This document shows, piece after piece, positions 35,524 through 41,654 of a DNA stretch of 64,000 nt. The notes under the pieces were generated by a model. It was given only the letters and a program-made list of their open reading frames with translations, was not told the DNA's origin and did not search any database. Both the position numbers and the translations under genes were made by a program. Each line of letters starts with the position of its first letter. Within the stretch, counting starts at the first letter, position 1. The stretch comes from Flammeovirga sp. SJP92 (GTDB taxonomy: Bacteria; Bacteroidota; Bacteroidia; Cytophagales; Flammeovirgaceae): NCBI RefSeq assembly GCF_001583495.1, contig NZ_LQAQ01000098.1, positions 124,001 through 188,000 of the forward strand. Reading direction: 5' to 3'.

Positions 35524-36588
35524 ATGCAGAAGCAGGTCAATCAAGTTCCATTTATTCTGACCACATTAGTTTGGTTACTTTTATTCTCCATGCCCTTATT
35601 GTTTGGGGATTATGAGAACGGAATTAAATGGAATCACATTCATAAAATTTGGGCAGAGTATGCAGTATTGTTGATGGTTTATCTTGTCAATCACTTTTAC
35701 TTTATGCCTAAATTCTTTTTCAAGGATAAAAAGGTCAAGTACTTTATTCTTGTAGGAATAAGTATTATCGCTTTATCAGTATTAGTGTATTATCTGCATA
35801 CTTATTTTGAAAATCAACGTCTGCCAAGGATGAGACCTAGAGAGCATTTTCCACCTATGCATCCGCCTCATCAAATGATTAGACAAAAGGAATTTGTGCC
35901 TCCTTATGCCAATTTTATCATTCTGAGTATTCTGCTGATTGGATTTGACTCTAGTCTTTTATTTTTCAGTAAATGGACGAAATCGGAGCAAAATAAATTG
36001 AAGGCGGAGAAGGAAAATATCGCCAACAAAATGGCTTTTCTGAAAACACAGATCAGTCCGCATTTCTTTATGAATACCTTAAATAATATTCATGCATTAA
36101 TAGATTTTGAAAAAGAAAAAGCACAGGAAGCGATCATTAGTTTATCACAGATGATGGATTATATGCTCTATGATTCTCAATCGTCTAAAGGTTCTCTTTC
36201 TGAGGAAATTAATTTCATAAAAGGTTATATCGATTTGATGAAATTACGATTGATGGATGATTTCGATCTAAAAGTGGAAATTCCTGATGAATTGCCTCAA
36301 GTAGAAGTTCCTCCTTTGTTGACGATTTCATTAATAGAAAATGCATTCAAGTACGGTGTAAGCTATAATGAACCTGCTTTTATTCATTTAAAATATACTA
36401 TTGAAAATAATCAATTGCATTTCTTTATTTCCAACAGAATTCATCAGCATCAGAAGAAAAATAAAGGATCAGGAATTGGCTTAGAGAACACAGAAAAAAG
36501 ACTGGATCTATTGTTTGGTGATGATTATTCTTTAGATATTAATCAGGAAAACGACATCTTTACTGTAAACCTAAAAATCCCGTTATGA
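35524..36588 (+). CDS. LytS-type sensor histidine kinase
   Basis: 354 residues. Four membrane segments (about 10-28, 42-60, 70-92, 122-142), with a His/Pro-rich loop between the third and fourth (REHFPPMHPPHQMIR) that may bind a metal. The His_kinase domain motif is TQISPHFFMNTLNNIHAL (near 175), and the ATPase part has SLIENAFKYG and GSGIGLENTEKRL. It overlaps the LytTR regulator gene by four bases. Confidence 0.93.
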   Translation: MQKQVNQVPFILTTLVWLLLFSMPLLFGDYENGIKWNHIHKIWAEYAVLLMVYLVNHFYFMPKFFFKDKKVKYFILVGISIIALSVLVYYLHTYFENQRLPRMRPREHFPPMHPPHQMIRQKEFVPPYANFIILSILLIGFDSSLLFFSKWTKSEQNKLKAEKENIANKMAFLKTQISPHFFMNTLNNIHALIDFEKEKAQEAIISLSQMMDYMLYDSQSSKGSLSEEINFIKGYIDLMKLRLMDDFDLKVEIPDELPQVEVPPLLTISLIENAFKYGVSYNEPAFIHLKYTIENNQLHFFISNRIHQHQKKNKGSGIGLENTEKRLDLLFGDDYSLDINQENDIFTVNLKIPL

Positions 36589-37313
36589 TTAGATGTATTG
36601 CCATAGATGATGAACCTTTGGCGTTAAAGCAAATCCAAAGTTATGTGGAGAAGATTCCTTCTTTTCAGTTGATAAAAACATTTACGAGTGCCATCAAAGC
36701 TATTCAATTTTTGAATGAAGAAGAGGTAGACTTGATGTTTGTAGATATTAATATGCCGGATCTTTCAGGGATGGAATTTGTGAAATCACTAACGAATCCT
36801 CCTAAGGTGATTTTCACTACAGCTTATAGAGAATATGCGGTAGAAGGTTTCCAGGTTGATGCGGCAGATTATTTGGTGAAGCCAATCTCCTTTCCTGTAT
36901 TTTCAAAGTCGTTGGAAAAAACGAAATCAAGGTATTTTTCTGAATCAAAACCTATTGAAGAAATAGAATCTACCGTAAAAAAAGAGAGTGATTTTCTGTT
37001 TATCAAAACCGATTATAAGATTGTCAGAATAAAGTTTGAGGAGATAAAATACATTGAAGGAATGAAGGATTATATCCGAATCCATCTTGTGGAAGGAAAG
37101 CCTTTGATGATTTTATTTAGCTTGACAAAAGTGATGGATTTTCTTCCTTCCGAGAACTTTTTGAGGGTACATCGCTCTTATATTGTCAATTTGAATGAGA
37201 TTGTAAGTATCAGCAGAAATAGAATTTATTTTGATGGGGATGTGGTATTGCCTGTGAGTGATCAGTGTAAAGAGAGCTTTCAGGAGTTTATAAATAAGCA
37301 CTTTTTGAAATAA
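36585..37313 (+). CDS. LytTR-family response regulator
   Basis: 242 residues. The receiver has DDEP at residues 8-11, phospho-acceptor in LMFVDINMPDLSG (near 54) and K in YLVKPI. The C-terminal LytTR DNA-binding domain (about 140-240) has FIKTDYKIVRIKFEEIKYIEG and FLRVHRSYIVNL. It is translationally coupled to the LytS-type kinase; the DUF1566 lipoprotein just upstream is a natural target candidate (inference). Confidence 0.94.
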   Translation: MIRCIAIDDEPLALKQIQSYVEKIPSFQLIKTFTSAIKAIQFLNEEEVDLMFVDINMPDLSGMEFVKSLTNPPKVIFTTAYREYAVEGFQVDAADYLVKPISFPVFSKSLEKTKSRYFSESKPIEEIESTVKKESDFLFIKTDYKIVRIKFEEIKYIEGMKDYIRIHLVEGKPLMILFSLTKVMDFLPSENFLRVHRSYIVNLNEIVSISRNRIYFDGDVVLPVSDQCKESFQEFINKHFLK

Positions 37314-37320
37314 TAATTGC

Positions 37321-37342
37321 GGGTAGACACGTAGGTCTACCC
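37321..37342. repeat. REP-like hairpin between convergent genes
   Basis: GGGTAGAC and GTCTACCC, perfect 8-bp arms around 6 bases, in a locally GC-rich stretch with CCCTACAACCCCTACGACG next to it, unlike the AT-rich surroundings. This looks like a dispersed intergenic repeat, or a weak terminator for both neighbours. Confidence 0.45.
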
Positions 37343-37351
37343 CTACAACCC

Positions 37352-38149
37352 CTACGACGAGCTGACTAATTTTTCGAATATCTTTGGTAGAAAACGCTTG
37401 ATTAAAACGGCTATTTTTTCTCTTGGTCTGCCGATTACAACTTCACTTTTTCCGTTTGTGACTGCTTTTACAATGTCTAGTGCGGCTTTTTCAACTGTAA
37501 TTCCTCCTTTTCCTTCATCCAAGTGACCCTGTGTTGAGCCATCACCTAAAAGAGCATTTTTAGCAAGGTCCGTTTTTACATACCCCGGTAAAATATTGGT
37601 AATTTGAAGATTAGGGATGACGTTTTCTGCTCTTAAAGAATCAAAGAAACCTAAGAGGGCGTGTTTGGAAGAAGAGTAAGCGGTTCTTTCTGGAACACCG
37701 AACTTTCCTTGAACACTATTAATGGAAACTATAATGGGGTTTGATACTTCTCTGAGATAAGGTAATGAGGCTTTGGTGAGATACAGTGGCCCCCAGAAAT
37801 TGACTTTAAAGATTTGTTCAAAAGTGTCGTATGAAGTTTCTTCAAAACCGGCTCTTTGACTGATTCCACCTATATGAAAAATGCAATCAATCATCTCATA
37901 AATAGAATAAGCCTCTTTCGCTTTTTGATGTAAAACCTCTTTATCATCCGCAAGGTCTAAAGGCAAAATGCTTACTTCTACTTTTGGATCAATACTTTTT
38001 TTTACTTTCTCTAATTTATCTTGATTTCTAGCGGAGAGTATCAACTTTGGATTTTGCTGACTTAATAATAAAGTAACTGCTTTTCCAATGCCAGAAGATG
38101 CTCCTGTAATCCAGCAAACCTTGTTTTCAAACCTCATTTTTTTATCCAT
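37352..38149 (-). CDS. Short-chain dehydrogenase/reductase
   Basis: 265 residues, classical SDR. Cofactor motif GASSGIG near residue 16, second Rossmann features, and the catalytic Tyr-x-x-x-Lys as YSSSKH near 160 preceded by a Ser (VSINS). The C-terminal region resembles DHRS7-like SDRs with a short basic tail. It is a single gene; substrate unknown. Confidence 0.9.
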   Translation of the reverse strand: MDKKMRFENKVCWITGASSGIGKAVTLLLSQQNPKLILSARNQDKLEKVKKSIDPKVEVSILPLDLADDKEVLHQKAKEAYSIYEMIDCIFHIGGISQRAGFEETSYDTFEQIFKVNFWGPLYLTKASLPYLREVSNPIIVSINSVQGKFGVPERTAYSSSKHALLGFFDSLRAENVIPNLQITNILPGYVKTDLAKNALLGDGSTQGHLDEGKGGITVEKAALDIVKAVTNGKSEVVIGRPREKIAVLIKRFLPKIFEKLVSSS

Positions 38150-38298
38150 GCCCGAAAATACAACCTATATTTTTATTTAAATGAGATACGTAATTAAAAG
38201 TTATAGTTTTAAGAGATCTGCGGTTTATTTTGAACTATTGACAAAAAGTAAGACAAAGATCATCCGTTAGAGGGGTTTAGTGGATCTTTATCACTGTT

Positions 38299-38451
38299 AT
38301 GAATCAAGAGATACTTCGTATATTTGCAAATCAATTTGAAATAGATAAAAGTATCCCATCAAAATTAGTTTTTACTATTTATTGTTGTGATCAACAACTA
38401 GTAAAGATGTTATTATTGAAGGAATACGAAGAGGAATTCATATTAACATAA
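38299..38451 (+). CDS. Possible small protein upstream of panB (50 aa)
   Basis: An ATG-initiated 50-residue frame ending 7 bases before the panB start, with ordinary protein-like composition, two adjacent Cys and an amphipathic C-terminal half ([13 protein letters not shown]). It is not recognised. It fills much of the 309-base gap before panB. Against it, a -7 box (38319-38326) lies inside the frame, so either the box or the ORF is probably fortuitous. Confidence 0.3.
   Translation: MNQEILRIFANQFEIDKSIPSKLVFTIYCCDQQLVKMLLLKEYEEEFILT
38319..38326 (+). promoter_or_regulatory. Possible -7 box before panB
   Basis: TATATTTG, 132 bases before the panB start. It conflicts with the small ORF that spans it. 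Confidence 0.35.
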
Positions 38452-38458
38452 AAATCAA

Positions 38459-39277
38459 ATGTCAGTCCATAAATCAGATATAAAAAAGGTTACTACACAT
38501 CAATTAGCAGCAATGAAAGAAAGAGGTGAGAAAATATCTATGCTTACCGCTTACGATTATTCAATGGCTAAGATTATTGATGGTGCAGGTATTGATGTTA
38601 TTTTAGTAGGTGATTCGGCATCCAATGTGATGGCAGGTAACGAAACTACTTTACCAATCACTTTAGATCATATGATTTATCACGCTACTTCTGTAGTCAA
38701 CGCTGTTGATCGTGCGTTAGTAGTGGTGGACATTCCTTTCGGTAGCTACCAAGGTAGTTCAACTGAAGCATTGCGCTCTGCGATCCGTATCATGAAAGAG
38801 TCAGGCGGACATGCTGTAAAAGTTGAAGGCGGAAAGGAAATTGAGGATTCTGTAAAAAGAATTTTATCAGCTGGAATTCCAGTAATGGGACATTTGGGAT
38901 TAACACCTCAATCTATTTATAAGTTTGGTACGTATACAGTAAGAGCAAAAGAAGAAGCTGAAGCTCAGAAGTTAATTGATGATGCCAAGCTGTTAGAAGA
39001 ATTAGGATGTTTTGCCTTAGTATTAGAAAAAATCCCTTCAGCATTAGCAGAAAGAGTTGCAAAAGAGTTGACTATACCGGTGATTGGTATTGGTGCTGGT
39101 TCTGGAGTGGATGGACAAGTATTAGTTGTTCATGATATGCTAGGTATTACACAAGACTTTAAACCACGTTTCTTAAGGAGATATGCCAACATTGGCGGTA
39201 TGATGACTGAAGCAGTTCAGCATTATATTCAAGATGTAAAAGCGGTAGATTTCCCGAACGAAAAAGAACAATACTAA
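38459..39277 (+). CDS. panB: 3-methyl-2-oxobutanoate hydroxymethyltransferase
   Basis: 272 residues, usual length. It makes ketopantoate from 2-oxoisovalerate and methylene-tetrahydrofolate in pantothenate and CoA synthesis. The TIM-barrel motifs are all present: [20 protein letters not shown] (metal Asp), [10 protein letters not shown], the glutamate in VLEKIPS and [14 protein letters not shown]. It is followed 33 bases later by an RluA-type gene on the same strand, as in a small operon. Confidence 0.97.
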   Translation: MSVHKSDIKKVTTHQLAAMKERGEKISMLTAYDYSMAKIIDGAGIDVILVGDSASNVMAGNETTLPITLDHMIYHATSVVNAVDRALVVVDIPFGSYQGSSTEALRSAIRIMKESGGHAVKVEGGKEIEDSVKRILSAGIPVMGHLGLTPQSIYKFGTYTVRAKEEAEAQKLIDDAKLLEELGCFALVLEKIPSALAERVAKELTIPVIGIGAGSGVDGQVLVVHDMLGITQDFKPRFLRRYANIGGMMTEAVQHYIQDVKAVDFPNEKEQY

Positions 39278-39310
39278 TTCATTTTTGAGTTAGTCTAAAA
39301 TTTCGAAACT

Positions 39311-40012
39311 ATGAAAATCGATCAATCACAAGTCATCTATGAAGACAATCATTTAGTGGTTGTGAATAAAGCTCCAGGTATTCTTGTACAAGGGGATGAA
39401 ACAGGTGATGAAACTCTTTTGGATATTGTAAAAGAGTATATCAAAGAAAAATACAATAAGCCTGGTGCTGTATTTTTAGCACCTGTTCACCGTTTGGATA
39501 GACCTGTAAGTGGTGTTGTTGTTTTTGCCCGTACTTCAAAAGCGGCAGAAAGAATGGCGAAGATCTTTCAAGACCATAAGATTACAAAAAAATATATCGC
39601 TTTAGTTGGTAAGAAGCCTCAGTACGATGAGGATACAATGATCAACTGGATGAAGAAAGATCCGAAGAAGAACCGTTCTCATGTTTATCAGTCTGAGAAA
39701 AAAGGTGGTAAATATGTAGAGACGTATTATCAAATGCTAGGAAGAGTAGGTGATAACTACTGTTTGGAAGTAATTCCAAAGACAGGTCGTTCTCATCAAA
39801 TTCGTGCACAACTGGGTAACATTGCATCTCCGATTGTTGGTGATATGAAATACGGTGCTCCAAAAAGAATCATGAAAGGTAAATTAATTTTCCTTCATGC
39901 AAGAGAATTGGAATTCGAACATCCTGTGAAAAAAACGCCTGTACGTTTTACAGCGAAACTTCCTGATCATGATGTGTGGAGGAACTTCACAGAAATGGCG
40001 GCAAGTATCTAA
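39311..40012 (+). CDS. RluA-family pseudouridine synthase
   Basis: 233 residues with the catalytic motif HRLDRPVSG (Asp near residue 62) and the RluA signature RSHQIRAQL. There is no N-terminal S4 RNA-binding domain, so it is of the short RluA/RluC-like kind; whether it modifies rRNA or tRNA cannot be told. Probably cotranscribed with panB. No T-run terminator lies directly after it; the first is about 190 bases downstream. Confidence 0.92.
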   Translation: MKIDQSQVIYEDNHLVVVNKAPGILVQGDETGDETLLDIVKEYIKEKYNKPGAVFLAPVHRLDRPVSGVVVFARTSKAAERMAKIFQDHKITKKYIALVGKKPQYDEDTMINWMKKDPKKNRSHVYQSEKKGGKYVETYYQMLGRVGDNYCLEVIPKTGRSHQIRAQLGNIASPIVGDMKYGAPKRIMKGKLIFLHARELEFEHPVKKTPVRFTAKLPDHDVWRNFTEMAASI

Positions 40013-40060
40013 GAGCTTGTTTGAAACATCTATTTTAGTAAAAATCCACCCTTTCAGAAC

Positions 40061-40121
40061 GTGAGTTTATTAATTTCATCAACTATAGAACCGCTATTTT
40101 TTCTGAAATTAATTTCCTCAC
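40061..40121. repeat. Long imperfect inverted repeat after the RluA gene
   Basis: Arms of 18 bases: GTGAG and ATTAATTTCA pair exactly with TGAAATTAAT and CTCAC across a 3-base internal mismatch, with a 25-base loop. There is no T run. Confidence 0.6.
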
Positions 40122-40203
40122 AACCTAAAATGGAAAATTTTTACTTTTAAAATATATATTCCAAACATGCTCTAGTAAAAGCAGTTACTTATTCACATAA
40201 TGA

Positions 40204-40247
40204 TAAAAACCTCTGTATTTTCAGGATTGGAAATGCAGAGGTTTTTT
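40204..40247 (+). terminator. Terminator downstream of panB/RluA unit
   Basis: AAAACCTCTG...ATTT pairs with AAAT...CAGAGGTTTT with one T-G pair, followed by a run of T. It is about 190 bases past the RluA stop, so it ends either a long 3' untranslated region or a separate small RNA. Confidence 0.8.
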
Positions 40248-40261
40248 GGGTTGTCAACAAA

Positions 40262-40277
40262 TATGTTGGTAACTTTT
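40262..40277 (+). repeat. Perfect 16-bp inverted repeat, left arm
   Basis: TATGTTGGTAACTTTT is the exact reverse complement of 40453-40468. Together the arms enclose 207 bases containing three of the four DnaA boxes. No target-site duplication flanks them. Confidence 0.8.
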
Positions 40278-40307
40278 ATGAGAATCACCCATTGTGAATA
40301 ACTTAAC

Positions 40308-40316
40308 TTATCCACA
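40308..40316 (+). promoter_or_regulatory. DnaA box
   Basis: TTATCCACA, the strongest consensus form. It lies 6 bases from an opposite-facing box (40293-40301) and directly left of an AT-rich segment with the 15-base palindrome at 40317-40331. Confidence 0.6.
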
Positions 40317-40452
40317 TCAATATATTATTGAAATATTTTAAAAGATAGTGTTGATAGTGTGAATAACTAAATTCACATGTTTGTATAACGTTTTCAAATA
40401 GCTATTAATCAGTGGATTATAATGTTAGTAAAGTTTGAATAATAAGAAATGC

Positions 40453-40468
40453 AAAAGTTACCAACATA
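40453..40468 (-). repeat. Perfect 16-bp inverted repeat, right arm
   Basis: AAAAGTTACCAACATA, exact reverse complement of 40262-40277. It lies about 90 bases before the start of the membrane protein gene. Confidence 0.8.
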
Positions 40469-40535
40469 AGGAGTGAATAAAAGAACAGCCAACATTTTTG
40501 ATAAACTGATTTGTGAAAATAAATTTTATTCACTT

Positions 40536-40552
40536 ACTTTGAATTACAAAGT
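40536..40552 (+). promoter_or_regulatory. Shared operator-like palindrome, copy 1
   Basis: ACTTTG-N5-CAAAGT followed by ACTTTT, in a 37-base block (40521-40558) that is repeated before two more units. TTACTTTG inside it resembles the -7 box, so a protein bound here would block RNA polymerase. It ends 7 bases before the ATG at 40560. Confidence 0.6.
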
Positions 40553-40559
40553 ACTTTTT

Positions 40560-41165
40560 ATGAAAGAACAAGATTACATCAACGACTTAAAAGAAATCAA
40601 GGATATTATGAACCGTTCATCTCGGTTTATCTCCTTGAGTGGCCTCTCTGGAATCAGTGCTGGGATTTGTGCATTAATAGGAGCATACTTCGCTTATGAT
40701 ATTCTATATAATATCGGTTATGAAAGAAATATTATTAGTGGAAAAAAGATTGATGCCCTTATTATTACAGGTGCAGTAACATTATTGGCGGCGATTGGTT
40801 CTGCTTTATATTTTACATTTTCTGAAGCAAAGAAAAACGGTCAGAAGCTATGGGACCTTCAAGCGAAAAGGTTATTGATCAATTTGATGATACCACTGGC
40901 AACGGGCGGTTTACTGACATTGGCTTTAGTAGCAAAAGGATTTATTGGTTTAGCAGCTCCCCTGACTTTGATTTTTTATGGGCTTGCACTCGTGAATGCT
41001 AGTAAATATACCATCTCAGAACTACGTGGTCTTGGGATAATTGAAATAATTTTAGGACTTTTGGCGACGCAATTTATTGGATACGGTTTATGGTTCTGGA
41101 CAATAGGCTTTGGATTCTTGCATATTGCATATGGTCTATACATGTATTTTAATCCTCAAAAGTGA
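40560..41165 (+). CDS. Hypothetical multi-span membrane protein of the winged-helix/CreD locus
   Basis: 201 residues from the ATG at 40560; the longer frame from GTG 40473 runs through the operator and is unlikely. It begins MKEQDYINDLKEIKDIMNRSSRF and then has about six membrane segments. The family is not named here, but such proteins commonly precede a small winged-helix regulator in Bacteroidota. Its TGA overlaps the GTG start of that regulator, so the two are translationally coupled; the membrane protein may control the regulator (inference). Confidence 0.75.
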   Translation: MKEQDYINDLKEIKDIMNRSSRFISLSGLSGISAGICALIGAYFAYDILYNIGYERNIISGKKIDALIITGAVTLLAAIGSALYFTFSEAKKNGQKLWDLQAKRLLINLMIPLATGGLLTLALVAKGFIGLAAPLTLIFYGLALVNASKYTISELRGLGIIEIILGLLATQFIGYGLWFWTIGFGFLHIAYGLYMYFNPQK

Positions 41166-41452
41166 AAGACTTATTAAACAATTTAAATAAAGCATTTGAA
41201 AATAAAGTTCGATTGGGAATTATGGCGGCACTTGTTGTAAATGAGTACCTGGATTTTAATTCCCTCAAAGAACTGCTCGGTGTCACAGATGGCAACTTGG
41301 CGAGTCACTTGAAATATTTGGAGAAGAATGAGTTTGTTTCGGTAAGAAAAGAGTTTTTGAACCGTAAACCCAATACCAAATATTCTGCTACCAATGAGGG
41401 GAAAGTGGCTTTCCAAAAACATATCAAAGCCATTGAAGATTTACTAAAATAA
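41162..41452 (+). CDS. Winged-helix transcriptional regulator (HTH_34/ArsR-like)
   Basis: 96 residues, GTG start overlapping the previous stop. The whole protein is one winged helix: FENKVRLGIMAAL, LKELLGVTDGNLASHLKYLEK (recognition helix) and the wing VSVRKEFLNRKPNTKYSAT. This DUF-type dimeric regulator is frequent next to creD in Bacteroidota. It is the natural binder of the palindrome ACTTTG-N5-CAAAGT that precedes three units of the locus, including its own. Confidence 0.88.
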   Translation: MKDLLNNLNKAFENKVRLGIMAALVVNEYLDFNSLKELLGVTDGNLASHLKYLEKNEFVSVRKEFLNRKPNTKYSATNEGKVAFQKHIKAIEDLLK

Positions 41453-41468
41453 AAAATTTTAAACTATT

Positions 41469-41485
41469 ACTTTGTATTTCAAAGT
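41469..41485 (+). promoter_or_regulatory. Shared operator-like palindrome, copy 2
   Basis: ACTTTG-TATTT-CAAAGT followed by ACTTTT, 19 bases before the ATG of a 32-residue ORF. The same upstream AAATTTT block is present. Confidence 0.6.
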
Positions 41486-41504
41486 ACTTTTAAACTATAC
41501 AATT

Positions 41505-41603
41505 ATGTACAAAAACTTATTTCGAAGAGAAGAAAAAATACTCAGAAGAAGGTTAAATAAAGTGGTACTTCAATTGATGCTGAGGCATTGGCTCTCATTT
41601 TAA
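41505..41603 (+). CDS. Possible small basic peptide (32 aa)
   Basis: A 32-residue ATG frame starting MYKNLFRRE, rich in Arg and Lys (RREEKILRRRLNK) with a hydrophobic end (QLMLRHWLSF). It is too short for statistics, but it starts 19 bases after its own copy of the operator and ends 51 bases before the radical SAM gene, which has a third copy. It could be a functional small protein, a modified peptide precursor or an accident of the leader. Confidence 0.4.
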   Translation: MYKNLFRREEKILRRRLNKVVLQLMLRHWLSF

Positions 41604-41623
41604 TATAAAAATTTTATTCATTC

Positions 41624-41640
41624 ACTTTGTAATTCAAAGT
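41624..41640 (+). promoter_or_regulatory. Shared operator-like palindrome, copy 3
   Basis: ACTTTG-TAATT-CAAAGT followed by ACTTTT, 14 bases before the radical SAM start. The upstream AAATTTTATTCA block matches copy 1. Confidence 0.6.
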
Positions 41641-41654
41641 ACTTTTAGAAAACT

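Larger units (their letters stand above)
40013..40559. other. Candidate replication origin or DnaA-binding intergenic region
   Basis: No gene is visible. The region has four exact TTATNCACA boxes: 40189-40197 (+), 40293-40301 (-), 40308-40316 (+, TTATCCACA) and 40358-40366 (-), plus a 7-of-9 match at 40369-40377. An AT-rich stretch (40317-40350) lies between boxes and could be the unwinding element. Perfect 16-bp inverted repeats bracket most boxes. Whether this is the chromosomal origin depends on GC skew and dnaA position, which are not visible here. Confidence 0.5.

Noticed and set aside
40262-40468. MITE or small transposon bounded by the 16-bp inverted repeats
   Set aside because: No target-site duplication flanks the arms, and the content (DnaA boxes, AT core) fits an origin or regulatory region better.
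40473-40559. Upstream GTG start for the membrane protein, adding 29 residues
   Set aside because: The added part covers the operator and the -7-like box, and the ATG at 40560 is placed like the starts after the other two copies.
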